Below, in pieces: positions 17,631 to 25,388 of a stretch of 64,000 nt of DNA (position 1 is the first letter of the stretch; each line of letters opens with the position of its first letter). Under the pieces are notes generated by a model, which worked only from the letters and a program-made list of their open reading frames with translations, made no database searches and had not been told where the DNA came from. This DNA comes from an uncultured Campylobacter sp. (GTDB lineage: Bacteria; Campylobacterota; Campylobacteria; Campylobacterales; Campylobacteraceae): positions 165,734 to 229,733 of the forward strand of contig NZ_CAUQKJ010000004.1 in NCBI RefSeq assembly GCF_963518785.1, given 5' to 3'. The position numbers and the translations under genes are program-made.

Positions 17631-18984
17631 ATGCCGCTAGCTCCCTTTCTATAAAGTCGCAAAAAACGGGCGTATAGCTCATGCCCGCGCACTCTTTTTG
17701 CAAAAATTCGCCCATCACCGCGATGTAATTTAGATAGTCGTCCTTGGTGATCTTGCCGCGCAAAAGCTCGTATTTCAAAAACAGCCAGTAGGTGTTGAGC
17801 ACGTCGGATCTGCAGTACTCGTCGATCTTGGCCTGTTCGCCGCCGTAATACAGCTGCAGGACCTGATCGCCGTGCACATCGTATTTGCCAGGAAGGCCCA
17901 CGCTGGCGCAGATATGATCGAGCTTGAGCCCGCGCACGGCGCCAAAATCGCTGATGTGATCGAGCAGATCCAGATGAAACCGCCCGTCGTAGCGACTGCG
18001 GTAGTTCTCCCACTTGCTCTTGTTGTTATCGCGATCGTTCGTCTCAAAATACGCCGCGGCGCTTAGATCGTAGCACATCGCGCGCGCCATAATCATCGGC
18101 AGATCGAACCCGCGCCCATTGAAGCTCACGAGCCGCGGATTAAAATCCTCGATGAAAGCTAGGAATTTTGCGATTTTATCGCGCTCGTTATCGCCATCAA
18201 GCGTCGAGACGCGCAAAAATCTGCCGAATCCGTCCGCCATCACGGCGCTAATGCTAACGACGCGGTGGAAGCAGACGGGCAAGAATTCGCTGCCGGTTTT
18301 TTCTTTGAAAATCTCCATCGCCCTAAGCGAGAGCAATTTGTGGTTTAAAATTTTGCTTTTATCTGCATTAAAGATCGGTTGCTCGCCGTAAATTTTAAAA
18401 TTTAGCGCGTTTAACGCGAGATCTTGCGCGGAATTTGAAGCATGATTTTCGCTCTTTGAGCTTTGGGATGCGGAGCTTTGAGGCGTAGAGCTTTCCGCTG
18501 CAAAATTCTGAGGCGCAGGGCTTCGGAACGCGGAATTTTCTACCGCAGAGCCCTGTGCTGCGGAGCTTTGAGGCGCGGTATCGTCGTAGGTTAAATTTAG
18601 CGATGCGGATTTTTTGGGCGCCGTATTTTGCGACATGGAATTTTCGCTCGTAAAATTTCCCTGCGTTGGATTTTCAGCGGAATTTTCACTGGCGAAGCTT
18701 TGAAGCGCAGCGTCTTGCTGCGTAAAGCTTTGCGGCGCGGAATTTTGCTCGGAATTTTCTATTTTAAAATTCTGCTCCGCCGAATTTACAGCAAAATTTA
18801 AAGACGCGCTTTGCTTCTCGCCGCCGATCTTTTGCGAGAGCTGCGCGTCAATAAGCTTTGCGAAGCTTTTTTTATCGAAAGGCTCAAAGCAGTCCGCGAT
18901 CGCGTCCTCATCCAGCACCCGCACCAGCGCCGCTACATCGGGGATCGTCTCGCAGTCGAATACGCAGATATAATCCTTTTTCAT
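17620..18984 (-). CDS. PolB-like 3'-5' exonuclease with low-complexity insert
   Basis: DEDD-type 3'-5' exonuclease of the PolB-related family, 454 aa. Exo I is CVFDCETIPD near residue 10, Exo II is LVSFNGRGFDLPMI, and Exo III is EYCRSDVLNTYWLF. HLDLLDHISDFGAVRGLKLD and LPGKYDVHGDQV are family blocks. Residues about 56-190 are an insert of Ser/Asn/Gln/Ala units (ENSAENP, QSSASQSSKSEN) absent from the usual family, which is nearer 300 aa. The DNA there carries many GGAATTTT motifs. It is followed by the periplasmic ligase (11-nt overlap) and preceded by a 36-codon ORF (TAATG overlap). The biological substrate is unknown; a cytoplasmic repair role is likely. Confidence 0.88.
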   Translation of the reverse strand: MKKDYICVFDCETIPDVAALVRVLDEDAIADCFEPFDKKSFAKLIDAQLSQKIGGEKQSASLNFAVNSAEQNFKIENSEQNSAPQSFTQQDAALQSFASENSAENPTQGNFTSENSMSQNTAPKKSASLNLTYDDTAPQSSAAQGSAVENSAFRSPAPQNFAAESSTPQSSASQSSKSENHASNSAQDLALNALNFKIYGEQPIFNADKSKILNHKLLSLRAMEIFKEKTGSEFLPVCFHRVVSISAVMADGFGRFLRVSTLDGDNERDKIAKFLAFIEDFNPRLVSFNGRGFDLPMIMARAMCYDLSAAAYFETNDRDNNKSKWENYRSRYDGRFHLDLLDHISDFGAVRGLKLDHICASVGLPGKYDVHGDQVLQLYYGGEQAKIDEYCRSDVLNTYWLFLKYELLRGKITKDDYLNYIAVMGEFLQKECAGMSYTPVFCDFIERELAAYAK

Positions 18985-19094
18985 TAAGCTCCTTCCTGGC
19001 GGTTTTTACCGCTTTTTTCAAAAACGGCTCTGAAATAATCCTCTATCTCCATGCCGTTTTTAAGTATGCTCCCTAGACCTAGCTCCTCGCTCAT
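18984..19094 (-). CDS. 36-aa small ORF coupled to the exonuclease gene
   Basis: ATG at 19094 opens a 36-codon frame beginning MSEELGLGSILKNGMEIED and ending in TAATG, where the A is shared with the exonuclease start. The amphipathic, acidic composition and the exact coupling suggest a real short protein or a leader ORF. I do not recognise a family. The ribosome-binding site is weak. It could also be the tail of a decayed gene. Confidence 0.45.
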   Translation of the reverse strand: MSEELGLGSILKNGMEIEDYFRAVFEKSGKNRQEGA

Positions 19095-19241
19095 CCAAAG
19101 TTTTCATCGCCGCTTCCAAATTTTAAATTTTATGCTGCCGCATTTTCGCAACAAAAAGGGGTGTATGCGGAGGCGCGGCAAATTTCGCTACCGCTCGCCG
19201 CGACGCAATTACCGTGTGCAAAGGCGCCCCGATCGTTAAAT

Positions 19242-19633
19242 TTATCTTTCGATCAAGCGCTTGATACCCGGCAAAAGCTCGCCTGACGCCTCGCAAATCC
19301 TACTTCGCAGCACGCTAAAATCGCCGCAGTAATCGCCCAAAAGCTGCAAAATATCGTCTCTGATAGCTTGCGAGCGCTCGCTCAGAAGCAGCTCCTGCAA
19401 AAGGGCGAAAATTTCGCTCTCATGCGCCAGCGTGCAGCCGTAGTAGGGATCAAGGTAAAACCAAGGCACAACAGAAGCGAGGCTTTCTCGGCTTCGTCAT
19501 CACCTTGCAAAACGGCGGCGATGCCCTCTACGCCGCCCTCCGCTATAGCTTTGTGCCTAGCCTCGAAATACACCGTGCGCGTCAAATTTTGCCCTTTTTG
19601 CACGTCGTTTACTCGGCCTTGGCCGCGTCCCAT
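19242..19633 (-). pseudogene. hypothetical protein gene with frameshift
   Basis: Two overlapping frames read as one protein. The upstream frame gives TVYFEARHKAIAEGGVEGIA and AVLQGDDEAEKASL, then goes into non-protein-like sequence. The frame one step over continues with VVPWFYLDPYYGCTLAHESE and LLGDYCGDFSVLRSRI to a stop at 19242. The switch is near 19475-19490. The joined product of about 115 aa is helical, acidic and of no family I can name; immunity-like or HEAT-like proteins look similar. It partly overlaps the 3' end of fabI. Probably a disrupted accessory gene, though a sequencing error would look the same. Confidence 0.5.
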
Positions 19634-20436
19634 GCGAGGATCGTCTTACCATCGGCGTCGGTAGCCACGTCACCCATGCCCATGATGTTGTAGCCGCAAT
19701 CGACGTAGTGCACCTCGCCGGTCACGCCGCTAGCAAGGTCGCTAAGCAGATACATCGCGCTCTTGCCGACGTCTTGCGTCGTGACGTTGCGTTTTAGCGG
19801 CGCGTTGATCTCGTTGTAGCGTAAAATCATCCTAAAATCGCCGATTCCGCTTGCGGCAAGCGTTTTGATAGGGCCTGCGGAGATCGCATTTACGCGGATG
19901 CCGCGCGCGCCAAGATCGTGAGCGAGATAGCGCACTGAGCTTTCAAGCGCCGCTTTTGCGACGCCCATAACGTTGTAGTGAGGCACGAATTTCGGCCCTC
20001 CGAGGTAGGTTAGCGTGAGCACCGAGCCGCCCTCTTTTAGCACCGGCAGCACCGCGCGCGTGAGGCTTAGTAGCGAATACACGCTCGTGCCCATCGCGAT
20101 ATCAAAGGCTTCTTTGCTCGTGTTTACGAACTCGCCCTCTAGCGCCTCTTTTGGTGCGTAAGCTACCGCGTGCACGACGAAATCTATCTCGCCCAGATCT
20201 GCTTTGATACGATCCGCAAGACCGTCAAGGTGAGCGGGGTTATTTACGTCAAGCTCATAGACAAATTTGCTCCCAAGCTCCTCCGCGATCGGTTCTACGC
20301 GTTTTTTCAGCGCGTCGTTTAGGTAGGTAAACGCCATCTGCGCACCCTGTTCGTGACAAGCTTCGGCGATGCCGTAAGCGATGGATTTGGCGTTAGCGAC
20401 GCCGACGATGAGGCCCTTTTTGCCTTTTAAAATCAT
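19609..20436 (-). CDS. fabI: enoyl-[acyl-carrier-protein] reductase (NADH)
   Basis: Short-chain dehydrogenase of 275 aa catalysing the last reduction of each fatty-acid elongation cycle. Seen: the FabI-type nucleotide site GKKGLIVGVANAKSIAYGIA, VHAVAYAPKEALEGEFVNTS, and the Tyr-x6-Lys catalytic pair in YNVMGVAKAALESSVRYLA, then GPIKTLAASGIGDF and DVGKSAMYLLSDLASGVTGE. A good AAAGGAG precedes the ATG. It is the last gene of a gapA-pgk-tpiA-fabI run as in C. jejuni, but about 290 bp from tpiA. Confidence 0.97.
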   Translation of the reverse strand: MILKGKKGLIVGVANAKSIAYGIAEACHEQGAQMAFTYLNDALKKRVEPIAEELGSKFVYELDVNNPAHLDGLADRIKADLGEIDFVVHAVAYAPKEALEGEFVNTSKEAFDIAMGTSVYSLLSLTRAVLPVLKEGGSVLTLTYLGGPKFVPHYNVMGVAKAALESSVRYLAHDLGARGIRVNAISAGPIKTLAASGIGDFRMILRYNEINAPLKRNVTTQDVGKSAMYLLSDLASGVTGEVHYVDCGYNIMGMGDVATDADGKTILAWDAAKAE

Positions 20437-20780
20437 TATTTCTCCTTTAAAATTTGCTTGGCTTTTAAGCGTCTTTGAATGAGTTTTGATTTTGCTCCCT
20501 GCGACAGGCTACATGCCTAGTCTTGGTCGCAAAATCTGCAACAACATTCAAATCCATCTTAAAGTCCTTCGCAATTTGACTTAAAATTCTACAAATTAAA
20601 ATTCGCAAAATCTCGCAAAACGCCAAATTTTAAACGCAATTCGATAGCGGCAGTATCGCGAAGCTAGACTAGGCGACTTAAAATTTTGCGACGGGAGTTA
20701 CCCTATTAGGTAATGACCGAGCAAAATTTTAAGGCAACGAAGTATAGCGATGCGAGACGACGCGTATAAGTTCCAAAAAG
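20437..20780. repeat. probable dispersed intergenic repeat reaching into the tpiA 3' end
   Basis: The fabI-tpiA gap holds structured, non-coding sequence. GACAGGCTACATGCCTAGTC and, further on, GCTAGACTAGGCGAC, GCGACGGGAGTTACCC and GACCGAGCAAAATTTTAAGG look like a modular element. Partly repeated words (CTAG, GGCGAC, GCAAAATTTTAAG) occur in both halves. Its right end supplies the tpiA stop codon and the last about ten codons. I see no ORF. Whether it recurs in the genome cannot be tested here. Confidence 0.35.
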
Positions 20781-21442
20781 CTAGAGGCGTCCCAGCTCGC
20801 CGTACCCACTAACACCCCGTTGCAACCTTTTATCGCGCAAATTTTTGCGATATTTTCAGCATTCACGCTGCCGCCGTAAAGCAGCGGCGCGGGGCTTTTA
20901 ACGCGCAACAAATTTAGCATTCTTTCGATCTGCTCGCGCTGCGCGCTTCTGCCCGTGCCGATCGCCCAGACGGGCTCGTAGGCCAGTACTAAGCTCGGAT
21001 ATTTTAGATCGATACCCTCAAGCTGTGCCGCTACGAAGCCCTCGCTGCGATCTTGCGCGAATGCCGCCTCATCCTCGCCGACGCAAAAAACGATGCGCCA
21101 GCCCTGCGCTGCGGCAAAACTGAATTTCTCTCTTATCAGCTCCGCGTTCTCGCCCAAAATGGCGCGCCGCTCGCTGTGACCGATAAGAACGGTTTTGACG
21201 TCAAATTCCGCCAGCATATCGCCGCCGATCTCGCCCGTAAAGCTGCCGTGCGCGGCAGGATAGAAATTTTGCGCGCCTTGAGTAAAATTTTTCGCCTTCG
21301 CGTAAAATGCGCTAGCGGGAGGAAAAACTAAAATTTCATCCTCGCGCGAAATTAGGCCCGCCAAGCCTTCATCTAAAGCTTTAGCGTACCGCTCAAAACT
21401 AGCGCGAGTATGGTTGCATTTAAGATTCGCCGCTAGTATCAT
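20729..21442 (-). CDS. tpiA: triosephosphate isomerase
   Basis: TIM-barrel enzyme interconverting DHAP and G3P, 237 aa. Seen: AANLKCNHTRAS at the N-terminus with the substrate-binding Asn-Lys, VLIGHSERRAILGE with the catalytic His, VLAYEPVWAIGTGRSA with the catalytic Glu, and the phosphate-binding LLYGGSVNAENI and GVLVGTASWDASSFLEL. The last residues RVVSHRYTSLP do not look like the family and are encoded by the adjacent intergenic repeat. It overlaps pgk by 4 nt. Confidence 0.96.
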   Translation of the reverse strand: MILAANLKCNHTRASFERYAKALDEGLAGLISREDEILVFPPASAFYAKAKNFTQGAQNFYPAAHGSFTGEIGGDMLAEFDVKTVLIGHSERRAILGENAELIREKFSFAAAQGWRIVFCVGEDEAAFAQDRSEGFVAAQLEGIDLKYPSLVLAYEPVWAIGTGRSAQREQIERMLNLLRVKSPAPLLYGGSVNAENIAKICAIKGCNGVLVGTASWDASSFLELIRVVSHRYTSLP

Positions 21443-22650
21443 CGCAGCTCCATTTTAGCAGTAAGCACTCGCACGCCCGGCAGCTCCTTGCCCTCGATGA
21501 GTTCTAAGCTCGCGCCGCCTCCGGTAGAAATAAAAGTCATATCATCGGCGTTGCCCGCGCGTTCGACGACATCTGCAGTATCGCCGCCGCCCACTACGGT
21601 CGTGGCGTCGCTATCTGCGATCGCGTGCGATATATGCAGGCTGCCGCGAGCGAATTTATCGATCTCAAAAACCCCCATCGGTCCGTTCCACCAGATCGTT
21701 TGCGCATCGTCTAGGGCCTCTTTAAAAAGCGCTACGGTTGCAGGTCCGATATCTAGCCCCATCCAATCGCTTGGAATTTCTTGGACGGTAACCTTTTTTG
21801 TAACGGCATCTTGCGAGCATTGCGGAGCTGCGACGGCATCAACGGGGATATAAATTTTAACCCCAAGCTCGCGAGCATTGCGGAGAATATTTTTTGCTTC
21901 CTCGATTAGATCCTCTTCGAGCAAAGATTTACCGATGTCATATCCGACGGCTTTTAAAAACGTAAACGCCATGCCGCCTCCGATGATGAGCTTATCGACT
22001 TTAGGAAGTAAATTTTTAAGCGCCTGAAGCTTGCCGCTTACTTTGCTGCCGCCCGTTACGGCTACGAAAGGACGCGCAGGATCTTTAATAAGGTCTTTGG
22101 CGAATTTTATCTCTTTTAGCAATAAAAATCCCGCCGCCTTATGCGCCTCATCGTAGAATTTCGTAATCGCCTCTACCGAAGCATGCGCGCGGTGGCATAC
22201 GCCAAAAGCGTCGTTGATATAAAATTCCGCGTAGCTTGCAAGCCTCTTAGCTAGTGCTTCGTCATTTTTGCTCTCGCCCTTTTCAAAGCGCAGATTATCC
22301 AGCAGAAGCACTTCGCCCTTTTTAAGCGAATTTACCGCAGCTCCAGCTTCCTCGCCCGCGACATCAGAGACAAATTTTATCTCGCGCTCCAAAAGCCTAG
22401 ATAGCCTCTTTACCACAGGCTTTAGGCTAAGTCTTTCTTCGTATCCGTTTTTTGGGCGCCCTAAGTGACTGGCTAAAATTACTGCGCAGCCCTCGTCTAA
22501 GCAATATTTAATCGTAGGGATAGACGAACGAATGCGGCGATCGTCCGTAATATTGCAAAACTCATCCATCGGCACGTTAAAATCACACCTAATAAAAATG
22601 CGCGCGCCCTCTTTAAATTTCAAATCTTTAATCGAAAGAATTTCGCCCAT
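21439..22650 (-). CDS. pgk: phosphoglycerate kinase
   Basis: Glycolytic/gluconeogenic kinase, 403 aa from the ATG at 22650; an in-frame codon further up would add eight residues, but AAGGA sits 6 nt before this ATG. Seen: FIRCDFNVPMDEFCNITDD, the hinge/substrate block VILASHLGRPKNGYEE, LLLDNLRFEKGE, AVTGGSKVSGKLQAL, GGGMAFTF, and the ATP-binding WNGPMGVFEIDKFA and VVGGGDTADV. One base separates it from gapA, so the two share a transcript. Confidence 0.97.
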   Translation of the reverse strand: MGEILSIKDLKFKEGARIFIRCDFNVPMDEFCNITDDRRIRSSIPTIKYCLDEGCAVILASHLGRPKNGYEERLSLKPVVKRLSRLLEREIKFVSDVAGEEAGAAVNSLKKGEVLLLDNLRFEKGESKNDEALAKRLASYAEFYINDAFGVCHRAHASVEAITKFYDEAHKAAGFLLLKEIKFAKDLIKDPARPFVAVTGGSKVSGKLQALKNLLPKVDKLIIGGGMAFTFLKAVGYDIGKSLLEEDLIEEAKNILRNARELGVKIYIPVDAVAAPQCSQDAVTKKVTVQEIPSDWMGLDIGPATVALFKEALDDAQTIWWNGPMGVFEIDKFARGSLHISHAIADSDATTVVGGGDTADVVERAGNADDMTFISTGGGASLELIEGKELPGVRVLTAKMELR

Positions 22651-22651
22651 C

Positions 22652-23656
22652 TTATTTCCTTCTTTTTGCCGCATATAAGGCTAAATCGATGAGGCGCTCG
22701 CTATATCCCCACTCGTTGTCATACCAGCTCATCACTTTTATCAGATTGCCGTCAATTACCTGCGTGCAGTCGCTAGCTACGATGCTGGAGTATTCTGAAG
22801 TACAAAAATCACTGCTGACACGGCTATCGTCGTCTACGAGCAAAATTCCTTTCATCTCTTTAGCGGCATAACGGCGGAAAATTTCGTTTAGCTCCTCAGC
22901 ACTCGTCTGTTTACGCGTTAGCACCGTTAGATCAACCATCGAAACGTTAGCCACCGGCACGCGCACCGATTGTCCGTGCATCTTACCGCTTAGCTGCGGA
23001 AGTACCTTACTAATCGCTTTTGCCGCACCCGTCGTAGTCGGAGCGATATTAAGAGCCGCGGCGCGTGAACGGCGAAAGTCCTTGGCTTTTACATCGACTA
23101 GACTCTGTCCATGTGTATAGGCGTGAATCGTCGTCATCAGACCCTTTTCGATACCAAGCTCATCGTCTAGAATTTTTGCAATTGGAGCCAGGCCATTAGT
23201 GGTGCAGCTAGCATTTGAGATGACGCGCTGTCCTGCATAAGCGCCCTCATTAACGCCGATTACAAAAGTAGGCGTATCATCCTTGGCAGGCGCGCTCATT
23301 ACGACTACGCCGATACCGTTATCTATGAACGGCTTGCATTTTTCGCTCGTTAAAAATGCACCAGTACATTCAAGCACAGCTTCTGCACCATCGCCGGCAA
23401 AATCAAGCTCCGCAGGCTCTCTGGTGGAATAGACGCGGATTTTTTTGCCGTCTACGGCTATGCATTCGTCGCTTAGAATTTCTACTTTTTTACGAAACTC
23501 GCCGTGAACGGTGTCGTATTGAAGCAGGTATCTCGTAAGCTCGCGCTTAGCGGTATCGTTGATCGCCACAAGCTCCACATCGTCCCTGCTTAGCGCAATT
23601 CTAGCCGCGCACCTACCGATCCTTCCAAAGCCGTTAATTGCGATTTTTACTGCCAT
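22652..23656 (-). CDS. gapA: glyceraldehyde-3-phosphate dehydrogenase, type I
   Basis: NAD-dependent GAPDH of 334 aa. Seen: Rossmann start AVKIAINGFGRIGRCAARIA, catalytic-site SNASCTTNGLAPIAK with the nucleophilic Cys, the catalytic-His region TTIHAYTHGQSLVDV, and WYDNEWGYSERLIDLA at the end. First gene of the gapA-pgk-tpiA cluster, transcribed away from the lipoprotein gene at 23794. AAGGAG lies just before the ATG; a TAAAAT at 23691-23696 on the minus strand is a possible -10 box. Confidence 0.97.
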   Translation of the reverse strand: MAVKIAINGFGRIGRCAARIALSRDDVELVAINDTAKRELTRYLLQYDTVHGEFRKKVEILSDECIAVDGKKIRVYSTREPAELDFAGDGAEAVLECTGAFLTSEKCKPFIDNGIGVVVMSAPAKDDTPTFVIGVNEGAYAGQRVISNASCTTNGLAPIAKILDDELGIEKGLMTTIHAYTHGQSLVDVKAKDFRRSRAAALNIAPTTTGAAKAISKVLPQLSGKMHGQSVRVPVANVSMVDLTVLTRKQTSAEELNEIFRRYAAKEMKGILLVDDDSRVSSDFCTSEYSSIVASDCTQVIDGNLIKVMSWYDNEWGYSERLIDLALYAAKRRK

Positions 23657-23760
23657 AAGGTTCTCCTTATTTGGGATGTTTTCAGCTGGAATTTTACTAA
23701 ATTTGGGTTAATCTTTGATTAAATAAAAAGTCGCGAAATCTAGGATTTACTTTTTGGCTA

Positions 23761-23766
23761 TATAAT
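23761..23766 (+). promoter_or_regulatory. -10 box of the 23794 lipoprotein gene
   Basis: GGCTATATAATTCG contains TATAAT 28 nt before the ATG, followed by the ribosome-binding site AAAGGAG. It forms a divergent promoter region with gapA. Confidence 0.6.
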
Positions 23767-23793
23767 TCGCGAACTTTTTTTAAAGGAGAAAAA

Positions 23794-24171
23794 ATGAGAC
23801 GAATTGTATTCTCGTCATTAGCGGCAATCGCGATTTTAAGCGGATGCAACCAACCTAAGGCCGATACGGCTCCGCAGCAAAAGCAAGAGTCTGTAGCGCA
23901 CACGATCGTATTTCTGCTAGGAGATACCGGAGATAAGCGCATCAGCCTTAGCTCGAACGATATGTTTGCAACGGGCGTGTTAACCGACGAAAAAGGTAAA
24001 AAGCATAATCTCAAACGCGCAGCTTCCGCAAGCGGCATAATGCTTACGAACGACGAAGGCATCGAGCTTCTTTTCAAACGCGGAGAGGGAGTGTATACGC
24101 CGGGAAAAGGCAAGAAGGATATTCCGGTAACCTACACCGAGCACGAGCACAAAAGCGGCGAAATGATGTAG
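23794..24171 (+). CDS. small lipoprotein, MliC-like
   Basis: 125 aa with a lipoprotein signal peptide ending in the lipobox LSGC at residue 18, so it should be anchored to a membrane. The mature part, after a short Gln/Lys linker, has alternating beta-type stretches: RISLSSNDMFATGVLTDEKG, HNLKRAASASGIMLTND and ELLFKRGEGVYT. This resembles the small beta-barrel of MliC lysozyme inhibitors (colourless substrate, asGimy, fw.kG), but the usual disulphide cysteines are missing. Strong AAAGGAG ribosome-binding site and own promoter. Family assignment is tentative. Confidence 0.75.
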   Translation: MRRIVFSSLAAIAILSGCNQPKADTAPQQKQESVAHTIVFLLGDTGDKRISLSSNDMFATGVLTDEKGKKHNLKRAASASGIMLTNDEGIELLFKRGEGVYTPGKGKKDIPVTYTEHEHKSGEMM

Positions 24172-24548
24172 CCTCGGCGGGGTTAAATTTAAGCGCCCTG
24201 AAAAGCGAATTAAATTTAGCCCCTCGTTTCTCATTTCGGCTTCTTTATCCATAGCAAAATTTAACTCTCGTTTCGACCTCTTTGATCTGCGCTAAAATTT
24301 AACCTTTTATTTTCGCTTCTTTCATCTACGCAAATTTAGCCTTTTTGCAAATTTAAGCTCTCGCTTGCCAAAAGCAAGCTTCGCAAACCCGAAATCCTCA
24401 AATTTTAAAAATCTCCATTTAATTTGCGCTCTACCTACGAATTTTTAGTTTTAAACCGAATTTCACTTCAAATTCGATAAACTGCGCTGAAATTTTAGCA
24501 GGCCGGTGCAAATACGGCGCGAAATAGATAATTTAGCGAGATTGCCGC
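24172..24548. other. 377-bp non-coding stretch rich in AAATTT units
   Basis: No ORF of note. The sequence is a loose series of TTAAATTTAGC/AAATTTAAC words alternating with CTTCTTT-type pyrimidine words at about 35-50 bp spacing (for example around 24184, 24212, 24257, 24293 and 24328), as if built by repeated duplication. Confidence 0.4.
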
Positions 24549-24992
24549 ATGGATAGCATTAAATTTTACCTAAACGATTACGAAATTGAGGGCGAAAGCT
24601 TTACTGAAGTCGTCGTTGCGATAAACGGCGAGCCCCTGCTTGAGCTGATTAGGCAGCCCGAGCAAAGCTTTGCGGTAAAAAATAGGCGAGGCTGCATCGC
24701 AGGAGACTACGCCTACTTAAGCTTGATCGATTTTGAGGAGCTATTTTTGCGCACGGCGCTTGAGGCTGATCTGGCGCAAGATGAGCGGGACGTCGTGCTA
24801 CTGGGCTGTCCGTGCGGGATCTGGAACTGCTGGTATCTCGCGCTCAGGATTAAATTTGAAACAAAGACGGTTAAGCTTTACGAGTTTAAAAACCCGCGCC
24901 GCAAAGATTGGCGGTATGGGCTTGAGTTTAAATTTGACCGCGTGAGCTTTGTGAGCGAAATCTCTAAAATCGCCTCTTTTAATAAGCTCTAA
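24549..24992 (+). CDS. hypothetical protein, 147 aa
   Basis: I do not recognise this protein. It begins MDSIKFYLNDYEIEGES and has beta-rich blocks (EVVVAINGEPLLELI, AGDYAYLSLIDFEELF) and a cysteine-rich motif LLGCPCGIWNCWYLALRI that might bind metal. It ends DWRYGLEFKFDRVSFVSEIS. No signal peptide or membrane helix, so probably cytoplasmic. It sits alone between the lipoprotein and the barnase-barstar pair; small orphan proteins of this sort near toxins are sometimes immunity proteins, but nothing here proves that. Confidence 0.7.
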   Translation: MDSIKFYLNDYEIEGESFTEVVVAINGEPLLELIRQPEQSFAVKNRRGCIAGDYAYLSLIDFEELFLRTALEADLAQDERDVVLLGCPCGIWNCWYLALRIKFETKTVKLYEFKNPRRKDWRYGLEFKFDRVSFVSEISKIASFNKL

Positions 24993-25106
24993 AATTTAGA
25001 TCTAAAATTTAGGAAATTTTAACGGCGCACTCAAAACTGTGCCGAAACAAACCTATCTTTGCCTCGGCAAAATTTAGCTTTAAAGCGATATGGCTGCCTC
25101 GCAAGC

Positions 25107-25388
25107 TCATAAGATTAAAATTTTCGCCTCGCCGCTGCACAAAACATCCAGCAAAATATCATAAAATTTACCCAGCCTTAGTTTTAAAATTCCGCCCCTT
25201 TTGATGACGACTAAGATCCGTCCGCCTCGCTCGCCAAGCGCATCGTAAAGTGCGTCTAAATTTGCGATGTATTCGGGCTTGAAATTTAGTGCCGCGGCAA
25301 ACAGCGCGAAAATTTGATCTTTGCGCCTAATCTTTGTGCCGTCTATGATGATCTTTGCGGCGCTGCGCGTTTTAAAATTTAAACTCAT
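25107..25388 (-). CDS. barstar-family ribonuclease inhibitor
   Basis: 93 aa, the normal size for barstar (PF01337). It starts with a beta-strand IIIDGTKIRRKDQIFALFAA and carries the key loop-helix EYIANLDALYDALGE. In Bacillus barstar the matching segment contains Asp35 and Asp39, which plug the barnase active site; both aspartates are present here. It ends with the expected beta-strand EAKILIL. The ATG overlaps the stop of the barnase gene upstream (ATGA), which ensures coupled synthesis of toxin and inhibitor. Cytoplasmic, no signal peptide. Confidence 0.9.
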   Translation of the reverse strand: MSLNFKTRSAAKIIIDGTKIRRKDQIFALFAAALNFKPEYIANLDALYDALGERGGRILVVIKRGGILKLRLGKFYDILLDVLCSGEAKILIL

